Below, one piece after another: positions 1 to 11,375 of a stretch of 64,000 bases of DNA. The notes beneath the pieces were generated by a model. The model was not told where the DNA came from. It saw only the letters and a list, made by a program, of their open reading frames with translations, and did not search any database. The translations under genes and the position numbers were made by a program. This stretch comes from Orychophragmus violaceus. Lineage: Eukaryota > Streptophyta > Magnoliopsida > Brassicales > Brassicaceae. How positions within the stretch are numbered: the stretch's first letter is position 1; each line of letters starts with the position of its first letter. Location of the stretch: assembly GCA_030180135.1 (NCBI GenBank), contig CM058239.1, forward strand, positions 79,553,823-79,617,822, in the 5' to 3' direction.

Positions 1-158
1 GCAATTTCTTTACTTCACCATCTGCTTATTTCTAGTTTAATCTCTATTGTTCTGATCTATTGAGACCAAGTGTCCCTGTGGATTCGATAACCCTATATAC
101 TACTTTGACATTGCTGTTCACTTGCAGTTTAGTATAGGGATAAACTTTGAGCCTATCA
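1..158 (+). mobile_element. 3' end of an Athila-like Ty3/gypsy LTR, cut by the window edge
   Basis: The segment ends in TATCA and resembles the last ~150 bp of the Athila-like LTRs at 53380-53533 and 57420-57574: both have the block 'tccctgtggattcgata', then 'cacttgcagtt', then a short 'ataggg' stretch before TATCA. It is clearly diverged from those LTRs, so it is a related but different family. The next bases, GTGGT, occur at the matching uninterrupted site at 5693-5697, so GTGGT is probably the target duplication. Its other end lies outside the window, so a solo LTR and a full element cannot be told apart. Confidence 0.75.
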
Positions 159-784
159 GTGGTTCTATTAACTAATTCGTCTATCTCAAATTGTTGGTTA
201 ATAAAAACTTTATCTTTTGTTTATTGTGGATCAAGTGATCCTCTATATGAATTTGCAGACGTTGGTCCTTTAATTTGATATTTTTACTTTCTGATTTTTA
301 AGCAACTAGTGTATGTTTGTTTTATGATCTCAATGCAAACTATATTGGTATGTTAATATAGCTTCTATCAAGATATTCGATGAAAAGAACTTTGGTAAAG
401 GATAATTAAATTAAAGATTTTGAAAATTTACATTTAGATTAAGAAAATATTAGCTGATTAACAAATATAGCCAAACTATATTATATTATTATTACTAAAT
501 AGAAAGCATACTATATGATACGATTCATACCCGTTTACTTTGCGACCCGACTAACGTGTCACACATTAGTCATAAACTAGCGATAAATTTGCAACACTTT
601 TATGACTAGCCGGGGAGTCACAAATTAGTCGCCCACCTAGCGACCACTACAAGAAAACAAGGTTTTTGCTACTGCACTTTTGGTCGCAGAATAGTCATTC
701 AACGTGGTTTTACGACTAAATTACGACTAAATATGGTAGTTGTAAATCAATAGTCGCTAAATTGCATAGTCGTAAAAATAGTCG
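159..784. repeat. Direct-repeat copy A of a CACTA/CACTA junction (second copy 5693-6320)
   Basis: About 626 bp is nearly identical to 5693-6320, with only a few substitutions and a 2-bp indel by eye. It holds the right subterminal part of an older CACTA element (159-644) followed directly by the left end of a younger one (645-784). The shared sequence stops sharply at 784/6320. Copy A then joins unrelated DNA, while the other copy runs on into the full younger element. The duplication must therefore post-date the nested insertion. Confidence 0.9.
645..784 (+). mobile_element. Truncated left end of the younger CACTA element (copy)
   Basis: It begins CACTACAAGAAAAC, the CACTA terminal inverted repeat, preceded by GAC, and continues with subterminal repeats such as TAGTCG and CGACTAA. 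It matches 6181-6320. It breaks off at 784, so no right end belongs to this copy; it is a rearrangement remnant and not an element in its own right. Confidence 0.88.
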
Positions 785-944
785 CCAGTGTAAGGGGCAG
801 GCATAGGATATGTGCGTACGAACTAGTCGACAGGTGGTTCAGTATCAGCAGGCACATTCTGTCTCTTCCTCGGTTCCATCTCAAAACCGGTTGAAATGGA
901 TGATAGAAATGGTTAGAGGGGATAAATTCGAGTGGATTAAGCAC
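785..944. other. Unassigned segment between CACTA remnant and Athila-like remnant
   Basis: This is moderately GC-rich sequence with no match to anything else in the window. A short plus-strand reading frame covers it but has no recognisable domain. It could be the far 3' part of the minus-strand Athila-like element to its right or an unrelated fragment. Confidence 0.4.
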
Positions 945-1275
945 TCACGCGTGCGTGCATTGATCGTTGCATACAATTTGACGATCGATGCAAATCGAGA
1001 TTGGTCGAACCAGGTGTGACGATCGCTTCACAGGACCGCAACGACCGTCACAAGGTGATTTACCTCTTCGTCAAACCTCCTTGCATCGATCGTCGCAACA
1101 AGTGCAACGATCGACACAGATCTTCAGACTCGAATTCTGCAGAGAAAACACACCAAAAACAAAAACAAAACGTAAAATCCTAGGAAAATACCAAAAAGAA
1201 TATGTACAAACCAAACAGTGGGTTGCCTCCCACTCAGCGCTTGTTTTAAGTCGTTATCTTGACTGTGGCACATGG

Positions 1276-2880
1276 TCAGATGTCTGGAGGTTTCGCCAAA
1301 GGCAGAGCATGCCTTTCCGAAATTCTCCTCATCCATGGTGGCGTATATGCATTGCTTGCATGAGACTGACCGAGGAACTTGGGAACAACAGCAAGGTCAG
1401 GTGGAACATTACGTTTCCTGACTATATTCCCTATAAAATCAGCATCAGAGTTAGCATGCTTAAGGTCAGAGAGCTCATACCTTAGCTTGGTGAACTGCGG
1501 ATTAGGTGTGATGTTCGAAGCTTTCTGCTTAATAGCAGGTACAGCCTTTGAAGATGTTAGAGCAAGTTCAGTGTGAACTGCCATCTTCTCTTTTCCATTA
1601 GGAACCTCTGGTTCTACCTCAACACTGAAGCTATGTCCATCAATGGTGAATTTCTGCAGCTTATCCATCTTTAACCTCAATGGCTCATTTCCCAGGTGGA
1701 GATCAATCAGTCCATGTCGCACATTTATCACAGCTCGAGCAGTAGCTAAGAAAGATCTACCAAGTAGTAGAGGATCATCAAGTTCAATCTCATACTTCAG
1801 CACTACAAAGTCTGTTGGAATCAAGTAGTTTCCAACTCTGACAAGAATATCCTCAAGAACTCCTTCCGGATAACGCTTTGAACGATCAGCTAGGATAAGA
1901 GAGATCCTAGTAGGCTGGAATTCCATCATTCCCAATCTCACAGCCACAGAGTATGGCATGATATTCACACAATATCCTAAGTCACACAAAGAACGCTTGA
2001 ATCTGTCCTTAGAGATGGAACAGTCAAGCACAAAGGCTCCTGGGTCTTGTATCTTCTCTGTAATCTGAATCATCTTCTTTTCCATCACTTTCATGCAGTT
2101 AGCCACTTCAAGCTCCTTTTTAGACAGTTTAGGAACCTTAGGATATGGCACAGAGGTCTTATAGACTCGTTCTAGGACTGTTGCAGGTTTCTAGTCCCAT
2201 CTGCGATCTGTGTCGATCGATGCAAGAGATGTTCGAATCGACACAAGGCGATTATGTTCAATTTCATAAGACGTATCGGGGATGCATCGATCGACATCGA
2301 GGTTGTGTCGATCGACGCATGTCTCAGACAGACAGTATTCACCCAGAAAATCCGAGATTATGCTATCTTCTTCTTCCAGCAAGTCAATCTCATCTCTTAT
2401 GATCACAACATTGATGGATCTGTTCTGTTAAGCTCTTCCTGATTCATTTTGCCTTTGCATTGCTCTAGCAGTCTGCTGAACTTGAACATCTAGCTTCTTC
2501 ATATGTGTGCTCAAAGATTCAAACTTCCCAATCAGATCTTCATTCATTGCATCCATCTTTGAGTTTAAGGACACAGTGATCTGTTGTTGTCCCTCAAGAA
2601 ACTGCTCCATCATGGCTTCCAATCTGCTCTTATGTGTAGGTGCAGGCAGTGCTTGGTAAGAAGAAACACCATAGTTCCTCGAGAAGGAGTTACTCTGTTG
2701 CTGGAAGGGTTTCTGAAAAGCAGATTCCTGACTGTAGAATCCATTCCCTCCAACGTAGTTGATAGCTTCTTGCGCATACTTTCCAAGTAGAAGACTATGC
2801 AGAGAGTCAACTTTGTTCTTCAGCCCAACTATCTGCGAGCTATCAATCCCTGAGCTGAAAAAACCATTCCGATACATCAT
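1276..2880 (-). pseudogene. Gag-tail plus retropepsin-like frame of the Athila-like element (broken)
   Basis: The start MMYRNG is followed by a Gln/Ser/Asn-rich segment, then a helical segment (MMEQFLEG through TARAMQRQNE) that looks like a coiled coil, an acidic LLEEEDSII segment, then a retropepsin-like domain. That domain has LCDLGYCVNIMPYSVA, where plant gypsy proteases have a D-S/T-G-like 'CDLGA', and ends with GRSFLATARAVINV. Two lesions are visible: a frameshift near 2428 and an in-frame stop (complement at 2191-2193) where the sister copy at 54,5xx has Gln. The frame ends with a Pro-rich tail (YTPPWMRR) shared with the plus-strand copy. Each half would act in capsid assembly and polyprotein processing in an intact element; here it is dead. 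Confidence 0.85.
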
Positions 2881-3070
2881 CCTTACGGATCTCTTAGTCT
2901 TTTTAGCGCTCCCGCGAAAGGTGTCGATCGATGCAGGAAGAGCGTCGATCGATGCAATGCGATTCTAGGCGTACCTGAAACGCAAGAAACAGAAAAATCA
3001 GTAACAAAAAACAAAAACGAAAAACCTAGTCTAAACCCTAAGTTCAAATCTATCGAAGACTCAAAAGAGT

Positions 3071-3088
3071 CCCCGGCAACGGCGCCAA
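3071..3088 (-). other. Primer-binding site, tRNA-Asp type
   Basis: The minus strand reads TGGCGCCGTTGCCGGGG a few bases after the LTR end. This is the complement of the 3' end of plant tRNA-Asp, the usual Athila primer. It marks the LTR/internal boundary and the orientation of the element. Confidence 0.9.
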
Positions 3089-3093
3089 AAAAT

Positions 3094-4271
3094 TGATACG
3101 ATCAGGTTTTAATCCCTAGATCTACACTGCAAGTGCACAGACGTGAACCAGTAGTATATATGGTATCAAATCCACAGAGACTCTAGATCTTGCGATAGAT
3201 TGTAGAACGTCGAATTAAGCTAGGTAAAGCAGTATGAAAGCAGTAAATCAAGCAATAAAGTAAATAGATCGGTTTGTAACAAGAAGGCAAAGCGTCAGGT
3301 CAAGGGAGTTCTCAGGAAATCAGGAACACAGGCTAATCAATCAATCGGGATCTAATTAAGAACTGTTCTAGAACTAAAACCACAAAAGCATAAGAAACCA
3401 ACTTTCGCTGCGGATATTATCTATGTCTAACAATCCTAGCAAACCAACTTTCGTTGCAAATTCTAGAGATCCTAAACATGCAGTAATCTCAAGTTCTTTC
3501 GTTCACAATTCTCCCAAACCAAATTTCTTTGTGAATAGTCAAATTGTTCATCTAAGTTCTTTCTAGTTAATTAATCAACTTTCGTTGCAGAAATCAACCT
3601 AACATCATATACCTGGGTAGCTAATTCAGATTAAGCATTAAGAACAACCCTAGATGAAGAACTAGCAGATGTGAATCCCTACAGATTGATCAACCTATAA
3701 TTCCATGAAATCCCTAATGAGAATTCTTTAACCTAACAAGTAAACTACTCAGACATGACAATCATAACAAAAGACATGATGAATAGAATACTGAATATCA
3801 TAAAACAGAATAAGAAACAGGGGTTCGAAATCTTCTCTCTGTCGAGTATCTGATCAGCCCCTAAAACTCTCTGAATGTAAAATAAAGCGTAAGTAAAGCG
3901 TAGCCTAAACAATGGCTTAAAACCCCTAATATAATGATCTAATCTCGGCTGGGGCTTCTTTGTAATTATGAGAAACTTCTGGGCTTTGTTGCAAATTCCA
4001 AACTCTTCATTGACCGCCAAGAAAATCCTTATACGCATGTGTGTCGATCGATGCACATGTTGTGTCAATCTACACAATACTCTGAAATCGACAGTGAACT
4101 ATATCTCTCGGGTTAAATCTCCAAAATGCTCCAGAATGCGCCATAATGTCCAAATCCGCTCCAAACATGTCTAGACCTGAAAACATACATAAAAGGACTA
4201 CAAAGGACTCTAAAAGACTCGATAAGAAGACATATACCATGGTTAAAAGTCCTAAAATCCATGGTATATCA
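3094..4271 (-). repeat. 5' LTR of the minus-strand Athila-like element
   Basis: It is 1178 bp long. On the minus strand it starts TGATATACCATGG and ends GTATCA, matching the LTRs at 52347 and 56389 in ends, length and internal landmarks (the CTTTCGTTGC-type short repeats at 3400-3600, the paired CGATCG motif at 4041-4075). The element's 5' promoter would lie here. It is more diverged from the plus-strand LTRs than those are from each other. Confidence 0.88.
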
Positions 4272-4479
4272 ATACCCAAACATACTCATTTTTTAATCAA
4301 AAAACAAAATAAAAAAGTGTAGAATTGTTTCTTAGGTCGCGACTTTTAGTCTCCTTCCCTAAACGGTTCGTTTTCTCTACTAGGTCTTTGCGAGTATAAT
4401 CAATCCTTTTCCTTTAGTTTCCAACCAAAAAAGTGAGATTCTGTCAAATGACCATGGATGTGAACATTTTCACGTGAGT

Positions 4480-5692
4480 ATCTCAGATTTACGACCGTCT
4501 TCCATCTCTTTGGAATTTAAGAGTATTGCTCATTCATTTGTGGATATGTGTTTCTTCAACTGGCGATCCGAATATATCCATGATCTTGTGCGATGAAGAG
4601 GTAATCGTGTTTCCTCTTCCAGAATTTTAGACGATTTTGGTTTTTGATTGTCGAATGTTTTTTTTTTACTCGGAGAATAACTATTTTGATTTAGGGTATC
4701 CGGATCGAGGCAATTGTGCACAGACACGGTTTTTAACTATTCCGGTATTCATTTTGGTCCGAGATTCGTCGGTTTCGCCTTAAAGATGCTCAAGTCGTGG
4801 TTGCACCAGATTTTATTTCTTTGACTCCTCACAAATTTAAGCTCATATTCAAATCAAAGACATCATTCTGCCTTACTAACACTATTCTCCCGCTAGTTCA
4901 TTTCATGGTATTTCCATCGATTATGGATATATTGGATGGGTTGGTTAATGATCCTTATCCTAGAGGTAATTTGCACTAAATATTTTATTTGCACTTAGAT
5001 TATAATTATATGCATGTTATATGAATCTATATGAATCTGTTGTACACTAAATGATAATCTTTCCCTTACAGATATCCTTGGTGTTGTAATACATGTTGGA
5101 AAGCTCGAGTATTGTTGGGCAGGACCTAAGTTAAAGTTTACCATTCGTGATACAAAGTGAGATATTTTGGTCTTTTAGTTTGAAGATATTTTTGTTATAT
5201 AAGAATCTGATAATAGCTTTAATAAATTTATAACATATAGATCCTCCGGAGTATCCATTGTATGTTAGTTGAGAGAGATGGGAAATAATTGGCCAAAAGG
5301 TTTAGGTACGATGCATGTAAACATGTCTTCGTAATTCTCAGATACTTATTCGTCAAACGATAGTCATGTAAGATGTACTAAGTCTTATTATATATAAATG
5401 AGAATGATTGCATTGGTTAGTAATTAAGTTTGTTCGTGATTGTTTATATATTAGGCTATACTTGACTAAAAGGACAAGAAAGGCTTTCAATGATCATGTA
5501 TGACCAGTATGAGAATTCTAACTGGGTTGAATTCGTCAACAGGTTGAGTTAATATTCTTTGATCAATTCGTTAATTTATTATGTTAATGTATATATATAT
5601 ATATTGCCTATAATTAATACATTATTTTGTTTTCTTTTTAGGTTTCCCAAACCAGTACCAGAGGAATACGACCCAGAAGAAAATCTGATGTC
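4480..5692 (+). pseudogene. RPA-like OB-fold (DUF223-type) gene, decayed
   Basis: Translated pieces in several frames match the plant replication-protein-A-like family that binds single-stranded DNA through OB folds. First exon: VSQIYDRLPSLWNLRVLLIH at about 4477-4540. Then IEAIVHRHG near 4705. Then LTPHKFKLIFKSKT at about 4824-4865. After an intron (about 4980-5072), ILGVVIHVGKLEY with KFTIRDT at 5076-5155, ending at a GTGAGA donor. A last piece, FPKPVPEEYDPEE, sits at 5641-5680. The first-exon frame reaches an in-frame stop and frames shift around 4740, so it is a pseudogene. It lies just before a CACTA right end, as does the copy at 57718-58922. Confidence 0.75.
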
Positions 5693-6180
5693 GTGGTTCT
5701 ATTAACTAATTCGTCTATCTCAAATTGTTGGTTAATAAAAACTTTATCTTTTGTCTATTGTGGATCAAGTGATCCTCTATATGAATTTGTAGACATTGGT
5801 CCTTTAATTTGATATTTTTACTTTCTGATTTTTAAGCAACTAGTGTATGCTTGTTTTATGATCTAAATGCAAACTATATTGGTTTGTTAATATATAGCTT
5901 CTATCAAGATATTCGATGAAAAGAACTTTGGTAAAGGATAATTATATTAAAGATTTTGAAAATTTACATTTAGATTAAGAAAATATTAGCTGATTAACAA
6001 ATATAACCAAACTATATTATATTATTATTACTAAATAGAAAGCATACTATATGATATGATTCATACCCGTTTACTTTGCGACCCGACTAACGTGTCACAC
6101 ATTAGTCATAAACGAGCGATAAATTTGCAACACTTTTATGACTAGCCTGGGAGTCACAAATTAGTCGCCCACCTAGCGAC
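5693..6180 (+). mobile_element. Right subterminal region of an older CACTA element, first part (continues at 34305)
   Basis: AT-rich sequence, then TAGTCG/GCGAC-type subterminal repeats, closely parallels the right end of the second CACTA element at about 59140-59340 (same order: AACCAAACTAT, ATATGATACGA, TTAGTCGCCCA). It stops at GAC (6178-6180), where the younger CACTA element begins. The continuation of the same right end is found beyond that element at 34305-34581. Its left end is not in the window. Confidence 0.88.
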
Positions 6181-7010
6181 CACTACAAGAAAACAACGTT
6201 TTTGCTACTGCACTTTTGGTCGCAGAATAGTCATTCAACGTGGTTTTACGACTAAATTACGACTAAATATGGTAGTTGTAAATCAATAGTCGCTAAATTG
6301 CATAGTCGTAAAAATAGTCGGCAAGTTACTACTATATTTACGACTAACATCAATAGTCGTATCTTAGACGTAGAGTAATCGCAATATATAGGGACTAACT
6401 TACAACTATACGACAACAACTGTGCGACTAAAGAGGGTGTCAAGATGCAGTCGGAGAAATGTAGTCATCAAATAGTTGCTAAAATTGGTGACCATTGAGC
6501 GACTAATATGTGACTGTATAATATCGTCACCAAGTAGTCGTAACAATTGGCCACTATGTTGCGACTTTGTAACGACCATATTAACGACTATCCAGCGACG
6601 AATCGGAACACCCAAATACGATTATGGTACTGATTCGGCCACTACTTGTCGACTATTACATGACTGTCTAACAAAGTGACAACGTATTCGTAATATAAGG
6701 TGACTATTTGGCGGTTGTTTGTTGACTAAGTTACCGATGATCTGACGACTTACAGGAACATCAAGATATGATTATGGAAAACATTTTTCTATTAATTAGT
6801 GACTATTGTATGACTAATTTAGCTACTACGCAGCGTCCAATCGGAACAACCAGATTCAATTATGGTAAGGATAGTGTCACTACATGCCGACTAATGTCTG
6901 ACTGTCTTATATAGTTACAACTTAGTCGTAATATATGTGACTATTTGGCGAGAGTTTAATGATTAATTAACTATCATTCAGCGACTATTCAGAAATTCAA
7001 AATACACTAG
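6181..7010. repeat. Left subterminal repeat region of the inner CACTA element
   Basis: Dozens of short motifs in both orientations (TAGTCG, GCGACTA, CGACTAT, ATTAGTGACTA variants) are packed into about 830 bp. In characterised CACTA elements such arrays bind the accessory TNPA-type protein. The first ~430 bp parallels 45914-46345 of the second CACTA element. Confidence 0.82.
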
Positions 7011-7558
7011 TGGGAAATATTTTGTGAACAATTGACGATTGTTTGTTGACTTTTCTTCGTAAACCTAAATTTTTTGATTAATTCAATTTATGATTTGGTA
7101 ATTGGTGATACCGTTATTTGAATGGTACAAGAAATGTAAAAGACATTTGTTTCAAAATAACATTGATAACTTATAATACTTATGTGCAGCATATAGACAA
7201 AAAATCTACATATGAAAACTGCAGCATTAAGGAGTTGCCAAAACATATCCCAAAAAATTAACAAGTGCAAGAGACAATGATAAGTAACCTATGAAGCATA
7301 TGGTGTTGTAGTTTTACGTTGAGCTTCCTCCAGTTGCTCTTGGTGGGCCACAAATGCTGAAAAGTGTCTCGGCTGTTTACGCTTGCCCATTAATAGATTA
7401 TTTCGACTCCATAAAGATTTACCCGTCCATCATTCTCAGCGGCCTGAGATATTTAAAGACAGTAAGAATAATTCAATTATATAAAGAACATGAGATGACT
7501 TATAAACATGGATTGTGAGAATGTTACTTTCACTGAGCAAATATGTAGTTATATTCAT
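7011..7558. other. Intervening sequence, no gene seen
   Basis: AT-rich sequence with no supported coding region. It belongs to a block (about 6610-8995) present in this CACTA element but absent from the second one, where the flanking sequences are adjacent near 46345. Confidence 0.4.
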
Positions 7559-8165
7559 AGGGAAAATGGTCATGAAAATCCTAAACTTTCAAATTTCGGT
7601 TATTTAAAGCTTCAAAGTTTGGCATGCTCATGAAAATGATCAAGAACTCACTAGAGTGTGGCCGTACTTGTAATTCCAAGGCATCATCTATTGTAGGAGA
7701 GGTTTTAGCGATGAGGCTGAAAGTAAAAGGGCTTCAAGATGGGCAAGGGAGAGGCGTACATGCCGATGTTATGAAAGATATTGAAACGAAAGGGTTTAAG
7801 AGTCGAACCAAGGTATTGCTATTGAAATTCAAGAGTTAAATGCTTTAAATGGACGAAATTTGGAACTTGGAGCTTTAAATGGCCGAAATTTTAAAGTTCA
7901 GGATTATTTTGACATTTTTCCATTTATATATATTAGTCAAAATGGTGTCGTTTTATGACTAACAGAGCCCCATTAACTTTTGATTAACACTGTGTAGTCT
8001 CTCCGTTAAATGACTTAACGTCGTGCCTAATTAGGCTTAGTCAACGTAAGTTTAATATTAAATCGAACAGTCAACCGTAACTTCAGCCTTTAAATGGTCG
8101 AGCCGAAAGTTGAAGCTTTAAATGGCCGAAATTTGAAATTTCAGGATTTAATGACCATTTTCCCT
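7559..8165. mobile_element. Small non-autonomous inverted-repeat DNA transposon (MULE- or hAT-like)
   Basis: The ends form an inverted repeat of about 65 bp: left AGGGAAAATGGTCATGAAA, right (reverse complement) AGGGAAAATGGTCATTAAA, continuing through CAAATTTCGG and ATTTAAAGCTTCAA. It is flanked by ATATTCAT (7551-7558 and 8166-8173). If one terminal base is assigned to the target the duplication is 9 bp, TATATTCAT. Eight bp would fit hAT and nine would fit a MULE. A second right-end-like block sits inside at about 7865-7925. No transposase is present; a 71-residue frame at 7624-7839 has no recognisable domain. Confidence 0.8.
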
Positions 8166-8173
8166 ATATTCAT

Positions 8174-10179
8174 TTGTTGAGATCTCCCGAGGTCGCAATC
8201 CTTTGCAGTGCTGACCATGTCTTTTATCCGTCGTTGACAGATATCCTCGAAAAAATGTTTAAGAAGGAAGTTATGGATTGTTTGGTCATGTCTCAAATGA
8301 TAGAAAAACTATCTTGTAAACGCTCAAATACTCGAACTTAACAAAACACATTAATGAGTTAAACAGAGACGTCAAACTAAATTGCGTGCTAACTATAAGA
8401 TTAACATCATAACCATCAGAATCTAACTCATCAAACACTCAAAAAAAAAAACAACCAACTTACCCAGAATGTGGAGACCATATTGAAGCTCATAGAGGAA
8501 TATAGGAGTCGTTTACAACCTGTAGAACCAAGATTAATTGTTCCAACACAAGCAAACCACAAGTAAATCATAAGGAAACCAATAATCAGATTCAAAACAT
8601 GTCCCGTTTCAAAAGAAAAGCAAAGCAGAAGCAAACTAGACGGTTTAACACACACCCAAATGTCATATCTACATGTACATGTAGGTATCATTTCACGGAG
8701 GGTTTCGTGATTGAGAGATTCAAGAAAGAGTTTGAGAGAGTCGATATGGTTTCGGCCAAAGTTAGCGATAAATTGAGAGCCTCAAATAAGAGATTTGAAT
8801 AAGAGATATCAGTTTGAGATAGGTGGGCGTAGAAGAGGATTCGGAGAGAGATAAGTTATGATTCGAAGGAGATTTATTAAAAGGGGAAGAACATAATAAA
8901 ATCAGTGTTTGACATATTTGATGATTTCTCGGCACTGTCAAAATTTCTTGGGTATGGCGGGTAATTGAAATGTTTTGGGGTATAAAATTGGGTTTTGGTT
9001 TCCCGGATTAGTTTGGCAAATTTTTTGAATTTTACCCACTTGTAGGCATAATGTAGTTGTAATATATTCCTTTCTTTTATTGTCTCTTTTTTTAAAAAAA
9101 AATTAAACTTATCTATTATACTTTAGTAAAATCAGAAAAGTTTGCTCACACTATAAAGTACGATTGAAGACAGGTTTAATGAAAGCAAATTTTTGTTCTA
9201 AATTTTTTTGAAAGTTTTGGATAAACTTCTCGGATTATCAAATTATAAACTACAAAAAATTAGGAAATAGTTTTGAAATTTTTGTAATACTCAAATCAAA
9301 AAAATTACACAGAAAAATTTAAAAAATAGTTTTGGGACTAGAATGTAAGCAAAGATGAAACTTTAGATTTTCAGGGTTTAGGGTTTCTTTTGGAGTGAAC
9401 AAAACTCTAAACCCTAAAAAAGAAACCGTAAAACCTCATTTTGAGGTTTCACTGTATAAAACCTCAAATTTAAGGTTTCATCTTTTCTTTTATACCGAAT
9501 GATCTTAATCAAACATATATAGCAAGATGAAATGGTTGATGTGAAATGTTATTACTGGTTTTATGATGGTTTGAAAAAATAAATTCTGATTTTATGAATC
9601 CTTCTAGATACCTGACTTTTTTTTTGCGTATATACGTACTTATCATGTTAAGGAAATTTAATAATATCGGTTGAGAGAAACATTGAATATTCTTCTTGTC
9701 TACCAAATGAAACGTAAAAAATAAGATTGGAGGGTGACTGCAGCATAAATGTCCCGCCGAAACAGAGGAACTCTGCAAAAGCCTGCTAGAGAACAAAAGA
9801 CAAAACCAGTATACGGTTCTAGGGCTCCGGGGCTACAATAGAACAAAAGACAAAACCAGTGTACGGTTTGCATAATATTTAACAATGATCTTTAACCATT
9901 ATATTTAACCATGATTAATTGATTTGATTGGTGTCTCAAAGAGCCATACTCCACGTAACAGTACGTCTCTCTCTCTCTGTTTTGATGCGGCGCTCGAGTC
10001 AAATTATTAAAACCCTCATTTCTTGTAACCTTCTTTAATTCAAGTCCATTGTTTGGTGAGGGGAAGTTATTTCGTCATAATAATCATCTTTCTCACTAAA
10101 TTTTCTCCCACTATCATTCTCTCTGAAACAGAACCAAAACACAATAGTCCATTACAACTACATAACATAAACACAACCT
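8174..10179. other. Gene-free CACTA interior; 8996-9690 is shared with the second CACTA element
   Basis: No supported gene. From about 8996 the sequence parallels 46347-47270 (GGATTAGTTTGGCAAAT, then CACTTGTAGGC, then AACCCTAAA-type segments and AAACCTCAAATTT repeats), so this is ancestral CACTA sequence. At 9790-9870 a segment with ACAAAAGACAAAACCAGT is duplicated locally. Short reading frames here look fortuitous. Confidence 0.5.
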
Positions 10180-10888
10180 AACAGAGCCGAAACCGGTTGG
10201 CGCTTCAGAGTTAAGATTTTTTGCGTTTACCCATACTATGTGTTTGCACATGGACCATATTGGAGTTACATCTTGGCCGACCAGAGAGTAAGTAAAAAAT
10301 ATTTAACATAGTTTTCGGCATGCAAGACTGCACTGGTTTTGACTATATGATCTTCATGCTTTTACTTATGCGCATTGAAGCAAGATCAAAAATTTCTCCA
10401 GGTGAAGTAAATAACTTCTCTGGACTTGAGAAAAATGAAGGCAAGTGGATTGAGATATCTGGAGTTAGGGTAGTCCGGGCGGATCCAGGTTTCTGTCCAA
10501 CAAAGTCTCGCCACCGATTTGATGTCACGGAAGACACTGAGATTGAACTTATTGAGCCTTTGGACACCAAGCACTATATGGAATTTGTTAGTTTCCTCCA
10601 TATATGTGACATAAAAACAAACATGGACGATCCTATAGGTAAAACTATCAAAAGTTTCCATCTTTTCAAAGTTTTTAGCTTTTTTGTCCATTGAACCAAT
10701 TTCTTAGGTTTGACCCTTTTCTCAGTCAATTTGTAATGCCGGATCTTTCATTTTTATAACGATATTTACATTCGTAGCAAAAAAGTTTTAATATTTTCTA
10801 ATTGTGAAACTCTAAATAACAACAAATATCTTGTGTAGACACCATGAGCGTGGTCTCGATCATCTGTCCCCTTAAAGTCGATTCCCTT
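10180..10888 (+). pseudogene. RPA-like OB-fold (DUF223-type) gene, 5' part; interrupted by a copia insertion
   Basis: First exon at about 10180-10288 encodes TGWRFRVKIFCVYPYY, ending at a GTAAGT donor. The second block (about 10320-10640) encodes WIEISGVRVVRADPGFCPT, then RHRFDVTEDTEIELIEP and MEFVSFLHI, typical of the first OB fold of RPA-like proteins in this family. A third block starts DTMSVVSIICPLKV at about 10838 and continues across the copia insertion at 19297 onward as HAMTRKVFHLRDSN, so the insertion hit the second OB fold. Function in the family is single-strand DNA binding in replication and repair. The insertion makes this a disrupted gene. Confidence 0.78.
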
Positions 10889-11362
10889 TGAAAACACAGA
10901 GAACACACGAAGGACCACACCAAGGAGTTTCTCAAAAACACAATTCTTATTTAGAAATCTCTTGACCAAATTACAAAGAATCTTGCTCAATCAGTTTTAC
11001 TTGACTTCACAACAGTGAATCAAGACTGACCGATTCCTAAATCTACCCAATTCCTTACCAAGCAACAACAATTGCTTCTCTCTCTTTTCACTCACCAAGT
11101 TCACCAATATCACACACACTTTTTCTGTGTTACACTGTTTCTATTGCTCTGCTGTCCAAAAGCGGCTAAACCTAATCTCCAAAGTGTCTCACACTTATAT
11201 GCTCTTGTTCTCCAAGTTTTTAATCGAGTTTCCATTTTGAAACTTCCATATCTTTACTTTCTTAAAACGCAAACTGCTGACTTGTCATCCACGTCACGTC
11301 CCATGCATCACTCAGATCGTCTCCCATATTACTCAAGCTCAGCAGCTAACCTTGAATCTTCA
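10889..11362 (-). repeat. 3' LTR of copia element 2
   Basis: 474 bp, TG...CA ends, paired with 18821-19296. On the element's own strand this is the downstream LTR, bordered inside by the polypurine tract at 11363-11375. Confidence 0.9.
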
Positions 11363-11375
11363 TTCTCCCCCTTTT
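11363..11375 (-). other. Polypurine tract of copia element 2
   Basis: The minus strand reads AAAAGGGGGAGAA immediately before the downstream LTR, the usual plus-strand priming site for reverse transcription. Confidence 0.8.

Larger units (their letters stand above)
945..4271 (-). mobile_element. Partial Athila-like Ty3/gypsy element: 5' LTR, leader, gag-tail/protease; 3' part missing
   Basis: Reading leftwards on the minus strand: LTR (4271-3094), primer-binding site for tRNA-Asp (3088-3071), a broken gag-tail/protease frame (2880-1276), then 3' noncoding sequence resembling 55090 onward of the plus-strand copy ('gtgggaggcaacccac' at 1233-1218). There is no reverse transcriptase, RNase H, integrase or second LTR. 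The absence of pol in both copies in this window suggests a non-autonomous family. The missing 3' LTR is a deletion or rearrangement at about 945. Confidence 0.85.

Noticed and set aside
3071..3088. Match to the 3' end of tRNA-Asp as a possible tRNA gene
   Set aside because: Only 18 bp match and they sit beside an LTR end; it is a retrotransposon primer-binding site. No tRNA gene was seen in the window.
6181..7010. TAGTCG-type repeats as a CRISPR-like array
   Set aside because: Units are short, variable, in both orientations and without regular spacers. They are CACTA subterminal repeats in a plant genome.
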